Below are positions 44,606 through 53,350 of a stretch of 64,000 nucleotides of DNA, piece after piece. The notes under the pieces were generated by a model. The model ran no database searches, had not been told where the DNA came from, and worked only from the letters and a program-made list of their open reading frames with translations. Origin of the DNA: Lachnospiraceae bacterium (GTDB taxonomy: Bacteria; Bacillota; Clostridia; Lachnospirales; Lachnospiraceae); the NCBI GenBank assembly GCA_022845955.1, contig AP025576.1, positions 5,022,001 to 5,086,000 on the forward strand. The letters run 5' to 3'. The position numbers and the translations under genes are program-made. Positions within the stretch are counted from its first letter, which is position 1; every line of letters starts with the position of its first letter.

Positions 44606-45820
44606 CTACACGATTTCATTAATGCATATATCCCGGAGCGTCTTAACCTGTTCCAGGCTGCGCAGCAGCCCCATCTTTTCCCAGAGATAACTTCCTTTAA
44701 AAGTAAAGCATTTGTCCGCCGGCGCTCTTCCGAACAGAAATGCGCATAACCGTTCCGGGGAGGTTTCTGCATACAGCTTTCCGCAAACGTCCGCCTCCGG
44801 CAGCTTCTGTACCGTGCTTTCCTCCGGACCTGCTTTCCAGCAATAGAAGCCGTTGTTCATTTCTATCAGAGGATCCGTGTATTGCAGAAGGATTTCCATT
44901 CTCTGCCTGGATTGGATTAGGGAAAGCATTGCGGGAAGATGAACTATCCTGCCCATAATGGCGGGCCTGCATTCCGGGGCCTGTTCCATAAGAAGCTCTT
45001 CGTATTCGGGAAGAACCATGGCCTCCTGGATTTCCGCCTCTTTTTCTCGTCCATAGAAAAAATAGCCCACAATCGTCCCTTCATCCAGTAAGAGGAAGAT
45101 ATCCCCCTGCTGGGCATACATTTCCTTCAGCGCCAGCCGGAAATAGTCCTCCGAACGCTGCGTGTACAGCTGGTACCTGCGTTCAAGCTGGGCGGAGGCA
45201 AAATCTGCCAGGCCGGGTATATCCTCCTCTTCCAGAGGGCGTATTTCCAGCGCCCCGGAGCCTCCCTGCAGTTTTTCCTCCCGTACATCCTCTGCCGCCT
45301 GCAGGATTTTGCGTTCATAACGGACGGCTTCCGCCGCTCTGGCCTCTCCCTCCAAAAGAGAGTAAACCTTCAGCGCCAGATCCGTCTGCAGCCTCCACCG
45401 CGGCTTGTCATAAATATAGGAAAACTGGAACGGCTCATAAATCGCCGGGGAAGCCGGCATCAGATACAGAAACGGACGTTCCCTCCCATACCGTTCCAGG
45501 CAGGCTTCCTTCAAAAGCCTGCCCATATAACCTCTGTGCCGCCATTTCTCCCTTGTAGCCACTCCCACCACATAATCGGATTCCACCAACCGGCAGGAAC
45601 CTCCGGTTTTCATGCACAGCCTGTAGGGGGTCAGATACAGCATCGCCAGATCCTGTCCGTCCTCCTCCAAAACCAGGGCTGTGTTTTTTTCCGCTTTGTT
45701 CTCAAAATAGTAATCATTAAAAAGCCTGGTGTCCTCAAAGAAAACTTCTTCCCACAGAGGACGCAGGCTGCAGCAGGCGCCGCCTTCTATTTTTTTTATC
45801 TGTTGCATATGCACATCCAT
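44606..45820 (-). CDS. Eis-like GNAT acetyltransferase
   Basis: 404 aa. N-terminal GNAT domain (VVGVATREKWRHRGYMGRLLKEACLERYG, about 85-113) with a second GNAT-like domain (about 190-290), then an SCP2-like C-terminal domain (about 300-404). This three-part layout is that of the Eis family of multi-acetylating enzymes. The substrate is unknown. It lies 14 bp after ispF and may share its transcript. A similar gene sits at 48970-50103. Confidence 0.85.
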   Translation of the reverse strand: MDVHMQQIKKIEGGACCSLRPLWEEVFFEDTRLFNDYYFENKAEKNTALVLEEDGQDLAMLYLTPYRLCMKTGGSCRLVESDYVVGVATREKWRHRGYMGRLLKEACLERYGRERPFLYLMPASPAIYEPFQFSYIYDKPRWRLQTDLALKVYSLLEGEARAAEAVRYERKILQAAEDVREEKLQGGSGALEIRPLEEEDIPGLADFASAQLERRYQLYTQRSEDYFRLALKEMYAQQGDIFLLLDEGTIVGYFFYGREKEAEIQEAMVLPEYEELLMEQAPECRPAIMGRIVHLPAMLSLIQSRQRMEILLQYTDPLIEMNNGFYCWKAGPEESTVQKLPEADVCGKLYAETSPERLCAFLFGRAPADKCFTFKGSYLWEKMGLLRSLEQVKTLRDICINEIV

Positions 45821-45834
45821 TTTTTATCCAGCCT

Positions 45835-46380
45835 TTACTGTGTTCCGGCCTTCGGGCAGCCACCGCAGCCTGCACATCCGGCATCGATATCTGAAGAATA
45901 AAGTCCATAGGGTGTATTTAAAAGGCAGACTGCCTGGGATGAAATCCCTTCTCCCGTACCGGTAAAACCCAGCCCTTCCTCTGTAGTCGCCTTTACATTC
46001 ACCTGGGAAACTTCGATCTGAAGAGCCCGGGCGATATTTTCTCTCATGGTATCAATAAAAGGCCGCATTTTCGGGGCCTGGGCGATAATCGTCGCATCGA
46101 TATTTTCAATAAGGAAACTGTGCTCCTCCAGAAGCTGTCCCACCTTCTTTAAAAGCTCCATACTGCTGATCCCCTTATAAGCAGGATCGGAATCCGGAAA
46201 ATGCGTTCCGATATCCCCAAGGGCCGCTGCGCCAAGAAGGGCGTCCATTATGGCGTGGAGAAGTACGTCCGCATCCGAATGGCCAAGAAGCCCTTTTTCA
46301 TAAGGGATGTCCACCCCGCCGATTATCAGCTTTCTTCCTTCGGTCAGACGGTGTACATCATATCCCATTCCTATTCTCAT
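45835..46380 (-). CDS. ispF: 2-C-methyl-D-erythritol 2,4-cyclodiphosphate synthase
   Basis: 181 aa. Zinc and substrate residues are in GYDVHRL (Asp8, His10) and [40 protein letters not shown] is intact. It makes the cyclodiphosphate of the MEP isoprenoid pathway. It is longer than the usual 160 residues because of a Cys/Gly-rich tail ([16 protein letters not shown]). It is the first gene of its local unit; the usual neighbour ispD is not seen. Confidence 0.95.
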   Translation of the reverse strand: MRIGMGYDVHRLTEGRKLIIGGVDIPYEKGLLGHSDADVLLHAIMDALLGAAALGDIGTHFPDSDPAYKGISSMELLKKVGQLLEEHSFLIENIDATIIAQAPKMRPFIDTMRENIARALQIEVSQVNVKATTEEGLGFTGTGEGISSQAVCLLNTPYGLYSSDIDAGCAGCGGCPKAGTQ

Positions 46381-46409
46381 CTATAACTCTCCTTACATTC
46401 TTTGTAACA

Positions 46410-46427
46410 GCTCAGACAAGTCTGAGC
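46410..46427. repeat. Palindrome GCTCAGAC-AA-GTCTGAGC
   Basis: Perfect 8-bp arms around AA, 30 bp upstream of ispF. It is related to the dyads at 34998-35025 and 10268-10287. Confidence 0.65.
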
Positions 46428-46494
46428 GACGTCTGGTGAAAGTATACCACAATTCCGGAACAAATAACAGGCAGAGCGTTCCCCATTTTTTCTC

Positions 46495-46789
46495 ATGTTG
46501 CTGGTAACGGCCCTTTGCACCTGCCGTCCAGTGGTTTTGCCTGCCCGTTTACCCTCCCGGCTTTACTCCGGGGGTGGCGGTACTGCAAGGATTCCTGGAA
46601 GGGGCGTCTGAAAACGCCAGTCCTTACGCTGTGTCCTTTACAGCGTTAGTACTGCTGCGTTTTTAACCGAGCGAGAGCGCACCCTGGAAGGAACCTTGCA
46701 GCACCGCCACCCCCGGAGTAAAGCCGGGAGGGTAAACGGGCAGGCAAAACCACTGGACAGCAGGTGCAAAGGGCCGTTACCAGCAACAT
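46495..46789. repeat. Large inverted repeat element (2 x 96 bp arms)
   Basis: 46495-46590 and 46694-46789 are reverse complements over 96 bases with only two mismatches. The 103-base centre has its own stems: GGCGT with ACGCC (near 46603-46618) and ACGCTGT with ACAGCGT (near 46626-46646). Each arm also contains a CCCGG/CCGGG hairpin. The outer ends read ATGTTGCTGG and CCAGCAACAT. No gene and no clear target duplication is seen. It could be a miniature transposable element or a very large structured RNA between ispF and the glycosyltransferase. Confidence 0.95.
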
Positions 46790-46799
46790 ACCTGTCTGA

Positions 46800-47969
46800 T
46801 TATCTCCTCAGAACCGCTTCGATTCCGTCCGCCGCTTTTGCCGCGCCGCCGGCCTTCCGGAGAGTCTCCCCAATCCGTCGTGCACAGTCCCGGTAATCCT
46901 CCTTCTCCAGTATCCGCCTTACGGCATCCTTTACCGCTGCCGGATACATGCTTTTCAACAGGATACCTGCTCCCAGTTCCTGTGTCCTGCGGGCCACGGC
47001 CCCTTCTTCGGGCTGCTGGGGAAACAGCACAAGAGGGACGCCGAAGTAAAGGCTTTCACTCACACTGTTCATACCGCAGTGGGTTATAAAGACACGGGCC
47101 TGCTGCAGGGTGCGCAGCTGATCCACCCTGGGTTCTATACGGAAATTAGCGGGAATGCTCCCCAGCGAGGAAATATCGGTATGCATTCCCACCGCCATTA
47201 TGACATCTGCATCCTCTTCCTTTAACGCTTCCATACAGCTGCGGTAAAAGCCCTCCTGCTTATTCAGCACCGTCCCCAGGGAAATATAAATGACCGGCCG
47301 GCCGTTTACAGCCCGGGACGGGGAAGGCGCAGACAGGGACGGCCCCGTAAACCGGTACCTGGAAGAAAACATATCCGCCATCGGCTGGAATTCCCTGGAG
47401 GTATAAACAATCGTATCCGTATCGTTATCATTTTGTATCAGTTCGTAAAATTTATCCACACCATAACCATGCTGCCGTAGCTCCTTCATCCTCTCCTTTA
47501 TCTCCCTCATACCGGTCATCATGCGGAACAAGTCCCCCGGCTTCTGTTTCATCAGCTTTGCGGTATATCTGTTAAAGGCAAACGTGGTCGTGGAACACAC
47601 ATAGGGGATCCCAAGCTTCCCCGCATACAGCTTTCCCCAGATGCAAATGGAATCCGATACAATACAATCCGGCCTCCATTTACGGAAATCCTCCATGACC
47701 CGATCCTCCATAGCCAGCGTTACATGAACCGTCATAGACAGCAGCGAGGCCAGATCCTTCCCCACCTTTTTATCAATATCCGCCGGAACCGGAGGCATAT
47801 ACTCATCACAGCATACACAGTCAGCACCCGCCGCTTCTATCCGGTCCCGGAATTCAGCAAACGAATAATAACGGATCGCATGCCCCCTGCCAGCCAGTTC
47901 ACGAACCACCTCCAACGTAGGGTTCGTATGACCGTAAGCATAAATATTAAAAAAAGCAATCCTTCCCAT
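46800..47969 (-). CDS. GT1 family glycosyltransferase (macrolide-type)
   Basis: 389 aa, GT-B fold. The C-terminal nucleotide-sugar region has VDQLRTLQQARVFITHCGMNSVSESLYFGVPLVLFPQQPEEGAVARR, typical of the MGT/UGT group that attaches sugars to small hydrophobic acceptors. The N terminus MGRIAFFNIYAYGHTNPTLEVVRELAGRGH is the acceptor side. Its stop codon lies 11 bp from the large inverted repeat. The acceptor is unknown; antibiotic or lipid glycosylation is possible. Confidence 0.9.
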   Translation of the reverse strand: MGRIAFFNIYAYGHTNPTLEVVRELAGRGHAIRYYSFAEFRDRIEAAGADCVCCDEYMPPVPADIDKKVGKDLASLLSMTVHVTLAMEDRVMEDFRKWRPDCIVSDSICIWGKLYAGKLGIPYVCSTTTFAFNRYTAKLMKQKPGDLFRMMTGMREIKERMKELRQHGYGVDKFYELIQNDNDTDTIVYTSREFQPMADMFSSRYRFTGPSLSAPSPSRAVNGRPVIYISLGTVLNKQEGFYRSCMEALKEEDADVIMAVGMHTDISSLGSIPANFRIEPRVDQLRTLQQARVFITHCGMNSVSESLYFGVPLVLFPQQPEEGAVARRTQELGAGILLKSMYPAAVKDAVRRILEKEDYRDCARRIGETLRKAGGAAKAADGIEAVLRR

Positions 47970-48123
47970 TTACATCCTCCTTTTTAATACTTTTTATAAT
48001 TTATTTTATATGTATTACTTTTCTTACTTTTATACCCAAATCATACTCCCGGCAATGCGGAATGTCAACATTAAAAAAGCTCCGAACGCGGGAAAGAACC
48101 AGCTGGGTTATCATTCACGGCCC

Positions 48124-48351
48124 CTATTCTTCTTCCGTCTCCTTTCTGTTAAAAACATCTTCAAACAGCTGCACCGTACTGTCAAAAGGCAGGATCCCTA
48201 TCCCCTGCTCTTCGTCCGCGAGCATGAGAAGCATATCCCCGGGTTCAATCCCGAACATATCCCTCACTTCCTTCGGCACAACTATCTGTCCCTTTGGCCC
48301 CACTTTGACCGATGCTACGAATTTTCCCTTGGGTGGCTTAATCTTTGCCAT
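48124..48351 (-). CDS. AbrB/SpoVT-type DNA-binding protein
   Basis: 75 aa swapped-hairpin protein: FVASVKVGPKGQIVVPKEVRDMFGIEPGDMLLMLADEEQGIGI (about 11-53). It is a transition-state regulator or antitoxin-like DNA-binding protein. No toxin gene lies beside it. Downstream residues (FEDVFN) are acidic. The start is supported by AAGGAGG upstream. Confidence 0.85.
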   Translation of the reverse strand: MAKIKPPKGKFVASVKVGPKGQIVVPKEVRDMFGIEPGDMLLMLADEEQGIGILPFDSTVQLFEDVFNRKETEEE

Positions 48352-48430
48352 ATCCGTTTCCTCCTTATATCTGCCTTTGTATCTACAGTTATACTTGTAA
48401 GAAAAATCGTACCATCATTCCGGCAGGCCG

Positions 48431-48613
48431 TCAACTCCTTTGGTTTTGTTGATGCATATCCGCGAGGCCGAACAGCCGGTTTAATATGGGAACCCTGCAA
48501 AAGCACAGGCACAGCAGGATAGCCGCGGCAAGGGAAAACAGGAAAACAAGAAGATAGTTCCACAGCACAGGAAGCGATAATCTGCCGGTCAAAAACCAGG
48601 CGGCATAGACCAT
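48431..48613 (-). pseudogene. C-terminal fragment of a membrane acyltransferase
   Basis: About 60 residues: AAWFLTGRLSLPVLWNYLLVFLFSLAAAILLCLCFCRVPILNRLFG, which reads like the last membrane helices of an acyltransferase-3 family protein. The catalytic N-terminal part is missing. Its upstream end abuts the plus-strand TetR fragment near 48613. Confidence 0.6.
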
Positions 48614-49042
48614 AGGCACCTAATAGAAGAGTTCCGTGAACAAATGCTTCTCACGCAGAAAGAGACGTACCCTTCCATACTCGCTTCCTGCTTCGCTTTC
48701 TGGAAAGGCCACGCCTCTCTTCTTGAACTATTGAATAAGAACAATATCACATATCTGCTGTTCGGCAGATATCTGGAATGTATTTCTTCCCTTCCCTGGC
48801 TGTTTCCTTCCCGGGAAAGCCTACCGGACGACAGGGATTCCTTTGCCTGCAGCCTGTCCTATCATTCGGGCGGGTTCTGGAGCGTGCTGACCTATTGGAT
48901 CATAAACGGCTGCCGGCTGCCGGAAGAAATGCTTGCCGGCATTCTCTGTTCCCAGATGCCGGGAATCTGTCAAAAGGAATCTGCCGTATACCAGAATACC
49001 GGCAGCGGGAACCAGCCTGCCGGAGAAGGAACCTCCATGTAA
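48614..49042 (+). pseudogene. C-terminal fragment of a TetR-type regulator
   Basis: The frame reads LIEEFREQMLLTQKETYPSILASCFAFWKGHASLLELLNKNNITYLLFGRYLE, then SYHSGGFWSVLTYWIINGCRLPEEMLAGIL, matching the ligand domain of TetR_C-type repressors. The DNA-binding N terminus is missing, and there is no proper start. Its last part runs into the end of the convergent Eis-like gene. Confidence 0.6.
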
Positions 49043-50103
49043 CGGCCATAATCGGAAAGCAAGAGCTGCTGGGCCTGCTGTTTTTCCAGTACAACGGCAC
49101 CCGGCAGAGCCTTTCTTTCCACACAGACTCCGGCATCCGTCACCCGTACCGTTACGGGCTGTCCGTCCAGATATGCGGAGAATTCACCGGGCGTAAGGCC
49201 GAGGGTATTCTGTTTCAGGGTCAGATAGGCTTCCAATACATTGGCAAAATCAAATATCTGGTACATGCCGCTGGGTTCTGTGGAATAATATTCCGCAAAA
49301 CGGCCGATGCATTGATTCAGGTTCTTATCAAAGGCAGGGACATATATTTCCGTTTCCTGTACCCCTGCATATGCCAGATAGGCCTTTACCGCCGCTTCCA
49401 GATCCTCCTGCCGCTCCGTCACCAGCTCATAGATCGTTTTCCCGTCTTTACCGGTCAGAAGATAGCCTGCCAGCTGGCCGTCCTTCTTTATGGCGAGAGG
49501 CCTCTCATCTGCAGTTTCCACAATGGTTAAAACCGATTCCGGCTCCCTCGTTACCCAGAACGGACGTTCCTCGTTTTTCCTGCAGACAAAAGCTGCCGCC
49601 CCTTCCGCTTCCCGGAGGGGAACAAAGGAGATCCCCTGTATATCCGTCCGTTTCAGGGCATGGCGGATATTGTCCCCTGTCACCGTATATTTTACCTGGA
49701 CGCCGCCCCTGGTAAAGCCGAAGTATTCATATCTCTGCCTCTGTCCGCCCAGAACAGCCAGATCACAGGTCTTTCGCATTTCCTTCAGCCAGTCCTCCAT
49801 GAGGATTTTCATATGTCCTTCTCCCCGCGCTTTGGGATGTACGGAAACCGTACCCACATACCCTGCCCGCAGAGGATGTCCTCCTGCCATAAGTGTTTCC
49901 GGCAGCACCGCAATCTGGGCGCGCAGCTTTCCCTTCTCATCCACAGCAACCCGATGCATAAAAGCGGACTCCACGCCTTCCCCGTAAACCTTTGGTATCA
50001 ATGTTTCAAAATCATGAGGACAGTGGGCTTTGCTGAAAACATAATTCGCCAGTTCTATGTATGCTTCCCGTTCTTCCGGCTTCGCTATTCTGTATTCACT
50101 CAT
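48970..50103 (-). CDS. Eis-like GNAT acetyltransferase 2
   Basis: 377 aa from the ATG at 50101-50103. GNAT signature VGTVSVHPKARGEGHMKILMEDWL (about 82-105), a second GNAT-like half, then an SCP2-like end (VLEAYLTLKQNTL...). It has the same architecture as the protein at 44606-45820 but is clearly different in sequence. The substrate is unknown. It lies 90 bp upstream of the exported protein's stop codon in coordinate order, on the same strand. Confidence 0.85.
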   Translation of the reverse strand: MSEYRIAKPEEREAYIELANYVFSKAHCPHDFETLIPKVYGEGVESAFMHRVAVDEKGKLRAQIAVLPETLMAGGHPLRAGYVGTVSVHPKARGEGHMKILMEDWLKEMRKTCDLAVLGGQRQRYEYFGFTRGGVQVKYTVTGDNIRHALKRTDIQGISFVPLREAEGAAAFVCRKNEERPFWVTREPESVLTIVETADERPLAIKKDGQLAGYLLTGKDGKTIYELVTERQEDLEAAVKAYLAYAGVQETEIYVPAFDKNLNQCIGRFAEYYSTEPSGMYQIFDFANVLEAYLTLKQNTLGLTPGEFSAYLDGQPVTVRVTDAGVCVERKALPGAVVLEKQQAQQLLLSDYGRYMEVPSPAGWFPLPVFWYTADSF

Positions 50104-50193
50104 TCCTTTTCGTACCTCTTTCCCTGTTTTATCATGTTTTAGCGCCAGTGTACCCCATATCCATCCGGCTGTCAATCCTAAACCGAAGCCATA

Positions 50194-51075
50194 TTACCTT
50201 GCCTGGAGGATCTCTGACGGCTCTCCCTCCCGGGCGTCCTTCCCGGCTGATTCCGCCCAGTTTGCAGCCTCCTGTTCAAAAATTTTGTCTACCATTTCAT
50301 TTATCTCGGTTCCCGCAGGCAGCCCCACTCCTTTCAGGGCCTTATCGTACCGGGAAAAGGTAAGGGATGCTTTCTGTCCGTTGACCCCGATTACATCTAT
50401 GGTTATATCCGGATCATTGCTCCCGTAACCCTGGCAGTTATAAATACATTCCCTGACTTCCCCGTTCACCAGGTTTGCCTTTTCCGCTAAAGCCATTGCC
50501 AGCTTGCTATATTCTGACGGATTCTGTGCCAGAGCCTTATCCGGTCCCAAATCCACCGTTACGCTGAGCGTCCTTCCGTAAGCTGCGCTAAAGCCTTCTC
50601 CGGTAACCGCATCAATGGAAAATGAATAGCCGGTATCTGCCGGCGTCCTGCTCTTGCCGAATCTCACATCACCGTTCCAGGATGCCCTGGGGAAGGTATA
50701 TGTCCCGGTATCATAGCCCATATAGATCGTGGCGCCGTCCAGTTTTACCCCAAACAGCTTCCAAAGCAGCTGCGCCCCTATTTCCGCCGCTTCTTCCTGT
50801 GTCAGATCCTTTTCCGTCGGCTTTTTGTCCTGGTAATATTCCAGCGGATCCGCCACAACAGTATAAGCCGCTTTCTGATACCCTTCCGGTACCGTCCGGT
50901 TTTCTGCGGATGCGGGCAGAGTATACGCAGTGGGAATCGTCTGTATCCCCCCCATATCCACCGCAGCAGCGGCTTCCGCCAGACTGCTGAATAAAGCGGT
51001 ACATCCTATCACCATTCCCAGCGCCGCGCAAACGGCAATTCCTGTTTTCCCTTTGTTTTTTCTTATTTTTCTCAT
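50194..51075 (-). CDS. Exported protein of unknown function under two-component control
   Basis: 293 aa with a signal peptide (about 8-36: TGIAVCAALGMVIGCTALFSSLAEA). The mature part has EEAAEIGAQLLWKLFGVKLDGATIYMGYDTGTY and FSIDAVTGEGFSAAYGRTLSV, reminiscent of PepSY-like sensory modules, but I cannot assign it firmly. It follows the kinase gene by 60 bp. 11-bp direct repeats at 51135-51156 lie upstream of it, so it may have its own regulated promoter. Confidence 0.7.
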   Translation of the reverse strand: MRKIRKNKGKTGIAVCAALGMVIGCTALFSSLAEAAAAVDMGGIQTIPTAYTLPASAENRTVPEGYQKAAYTVVADPLEYYQDKKPTEKDLTQEEAAEIGAQLLWKLFGVKLDGATIYMGYDTGTYTFPRASWNGDVRFGKSRTPADTGYSFSIDAVTGEGFSAAYGRTLSVTVDLGPDKALAQNPSEYSKLAMALAEKANLVNGEVRECIYNCQGYGSNDPDITIDVIGVNGQKASLTFSRYDKALKGVGLPAGTEINEMVDKIFEQEAANWAESAGKDAREGEPSEILQAR

Positions 51076-51134
51076 AATTCTTACCTGCCTTTCTTTTTGA
51101 TAAGGCTACTATAATACGGGAATATCAGAAAGTT

Positions 51135-51156
51135 ATCACCGACTTGTTACCGACTT
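51135..51156. repeat. 11-bp direct repeats upstream of the exported protein gene
   Basis: ATCACCGACTT and GTTACCGACTT stand in tandem, overlapping the end of the kinase gene. An 11-bp period is typical for OmpR-class response regulators. AAAGTTAT beside it also occurs before the regulator gene. Confidence 0.6.
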
Positions 51157-52542
51157 ATTAAAAGGAAAATATATGTGTACCGTTGTACCTTTCTGCGGAG
51201 AAGATTCCATCCGCATAACCGCCTGATGGGCATCGGCAATCTGTTCGCACAGGGAAAGCCCCAGGCCGGCTCCGCCTTCTTTCCGGCTGCGTGCCTTATC
51301 CACCCGGTAAAAAGCTTCCTTCACCCGGGGAAGTTCCTCCGCCGGGATCCCTCTTCCATTATCCGAAACGCAAAGAACCGCTTTTTTGCCTTCCGCAAAA
51401 GCGCTGACCCGGATCCTTCCTCCGCTTTCACAGGCCTTGATGCTGTTGTCAATCAGATTGATCAGCAAGCTTTCCAAAAGTTCCCGGTTCCCGGTAAGCA
51501 CATCCAGCTCCGGCTGAAACGTTATGGTTATCCCCCTTTTTTCAGCCTTGGAGCGCATCGTATATCCCACCGCTTCAAAAAGATGCCTGACCGGGATTTT
51601 TTCCCACACCATTTCCTCTACCCGCAGCGCAGCAATCTCCAGAAGCTGCCGGGACAAATTGGACAGCCGGCGGCATTCCGACATAATATAACCGGCGCAG
51701 GCCGTTTTGTCCTCCTCCGTGACAGCGGCCTTCTGGAGATATTCCCCATAGCCGTATATGGCGGTGAGGGGGGTCCGCAGCTCATGGGCAAAATTATCCA
51801 CAAGGCGCTGCTTCTGTTCGGCGGCTTCCCGGAGGGCGGCTATCTGCTTTTCAATGGTGGATGCCATCTGATTAAAGCTTTTTGCCATAGCCGCCACCTC
51901 ATCCTTTCCTTTGTCCGGCAGCCTGCCCTGCAAATCCCCGGCCGCAATGCTGAGGGAGGTTTCCGCAATCTGCTGCAGCGGGGCGAACAAACGGTTCAGC
52001 AAAGCCAGGAGGCAGAGGGACAGAAGGAGGGAACAGACGCTTCCCCCCAGGAAAAGGGTATTTTTCAGTTTGTTCCAGCTCTCATATTTTGCCTTCATAT
52101 CATACCGGTAAACCAGCGTATAATCCTCCCAGGGATCCGGAAACTTACCTTCTACATAAAGATACAGCCCTTCTGTCCAAAGCCTGCGGAACCCTTCGCC
52201 GGAAGCGCCCCTGCCGGCCATATCCCATTCCGGCATATCCCCGGCATCACTATACCGCAGTTTTTCTCCCTGATACAAAAACAACGCCCTCCGTTTATCC
52301 CTCCTGTATTGGGTATAAGGCTCCATAAGCTTTGCGGTATCATAACCGGTCTCCCCGCTCCTGCTGCTTTCCGCCTGCATATCCCGCATTAGGGATGAAA
52401 GGATGAAATAATGCTCAGAAAGAGCCATTTCCTCCTGTACATCCCTTTTTTCATTCCACAGCATGACGGATAGCAGAAGAATGGCTCCATTGAAAAATAA
52501 AAGGAACATAAACTGCGTGGTAAAAAAAGTCTTTTTTTTCAT
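51136..52542 (-). CDS. Sensor histidine kinase
   Basis: 468 aa. Membrane helix (about 7-28), extracellular sensor (about 30-160), second helix (about 165-190) and HAMP. HisKA follows with the phospho-His in FAHELRTPLTAIYGYGEYL, then HATPase with LLINLIDNSIKACE (N box), SDNGRGIP and KEGGAGLGLSL. It overlaps the response regulator by ATGA. The signal is unknown. Confidence 0.94.
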   Translation of the reverse strand: MKKKTFFTTQFMFLLFFNGAILLLSVMLWNEKRDVQEEMALSEHYFILSSLMRDMQAESSRSGETGYDTAKLMEPYTQYRRDKRRALFLYQGEKLRYSDAGDMPEWDMAGRGASGEGFRRLWTEGLYLYVEGKFPDPWEDYTLVYRYDMKAKYESWNKLKNTLFLGGSVCSLLLSLCLLALLNRLFAPLQQIAETSLSIAAGDLQGRLPDKGKDEVAAMAKSFNQMASTIEKQIAALREAAEQKQRLVDNFAHELRTPLTAIYGYGEYLQKAAVTEEDKTACAGYIMSECRRLSNLSRQLLEIAALRVEEMVWEKIPVRHLFEAVGYTMRSKAEKRGITITFQPELDVLTGNRELLESLLINLIDNSIKACESGGRIRVSAFAEGKKAVLCVSDNGRGIPAEELPRVKEAFYRVDKARSRKEGGAGLGLSLCEQIADAHQAVMRMESSPQKGTTVHIYFPFNKSVTSR

Positions 52543-53192
52543 TTCGGTATCTCCAGCCGGTATCCCAGCTTATAGACGGTTTTAATACATTTCTCCAACC
52601 CCAGCTTTTTGCGCAGCTTCTGGATATGGACATCTACGGTTCTGATATCCCCTTCATAATCATATCCCCATACCAAATCCAAGAGACGTTCCCGGGACAG
52701 AGCGATATTCCGGTTCTTTACCAGGGTTTCCAGCAGTTCATACTCCCGGGGTGTGCACTCGGTTTCCTGTCCGTCCTTCTCGATTGTCCGGCTTATGAAA
52801 TCAATCCGAATCCCGTAAAAGACGAAATCGGTCCCGCTTTTCCTGGTCCGGCGCAGCACGGCCTCCACCCTGGCCAAAAGCTCCAGCATTTCAAAAGGCT
52901 TGATAATATAGTCATCCGCTCCCATGCGCAGGCCCTTCACCCGATCGGAAAGCCCTCCTTTAGCCGTGAGGAAAATCGTGGGCACATGCTCCACGGCCTG
53001 GTACACTTCAAAGCCGTCTGCTCCCGGCAGCATAATATCCAGCAGCATCAGATCAAACTGCTCCTCCTCCAGCCGCCGGATTGCCTCCTCCCCGTCGTAT
53101 GCGGACACACAGCGGTGCCCTACAAGCTCCAGATTTCTCCGGACAAGCTCGTTGATTGCCGTTTCATCTTCTACGATCAATATATCCGCCAT
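52539..53192 (-). CDS. OmpR-family response regulator
   Basis: 217 aa. Receiver domain with Asp in LMLLDIMLPGADG (about residue 52) and Lys in TAKGG. The C-terminal winged helix has VLRRTRKSGTD...TPREYELLETLVKNRNIALSRERLLDLVWGYDYEGDIRTVDVHIQKLRKKL. It is the first gene of the two-component operon. Direct repeats just upstream (53241-53261) suggest autoregulation. Confidence 0.95.
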   Translation of the reverse strand: MADILIVEDETAINELVRRNLELVGHRCVSAYDGEEAIRRLEEEQFDLMLLDIMLPGADGFEVYQAVEHVPTIFLTAKGGLSDRVKGLRMGADDYIIKPFEMLELLARVEAVLRRTRKSGTDFVFYGIRIDFISRTIEKDGQETECTPREYELLETLVKNRNIALSRERLLDLVWGYDYEGDIRTVDVHIQKLRKKLGLEKCIKTVYKLGYRLEIPK

Positions 53193-53240
53193 AATCTTCT
53201 CTTTTCTCCAGGGATTTTCTTCGTATCTATAGTTTAATGC

Positions 53241-53261
53241 AAAGTTATTATAAAGTTATTA
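53241..53261. promoter_or_regulatory. Direct repeats upstream of the response regulator
   Basis: AAAGTTATTAT and AAAGTTATTA stand in tandem with 10-11 bp period. They lie about 50 bp before the start codon and resemble an OmpR-type binding site. Confidence 0.5.
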
Positions 53262-53292
53262 AAGCCGAAGCCTTCTGTGCCGGATTCTGTTT

Positions 53293-53342
53293 AAAAAAGG
53301 CAAAGCATAAGCGGAGGCAGCGTTATGCGCCTCCGCTTTGCA
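53293..53342 (-). terminator. Terminator after the Rpn-type nuclease gene
   Basis: On the minus strand a long stem (GCAAAGC.GGAGGC with GCCTCC.GC...GCTTTGC) is followed by CTTTTTT. Confidence 0.85.
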
Positions 53343-53350
53343 AATAATTT

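Noticed and set aside
46495-46789. Retron or known riboswitch as explanation of the large inverted repeat
   Set aside because: No reverse transcriptase lies nearby, and the shape matches no RNA class I can name.
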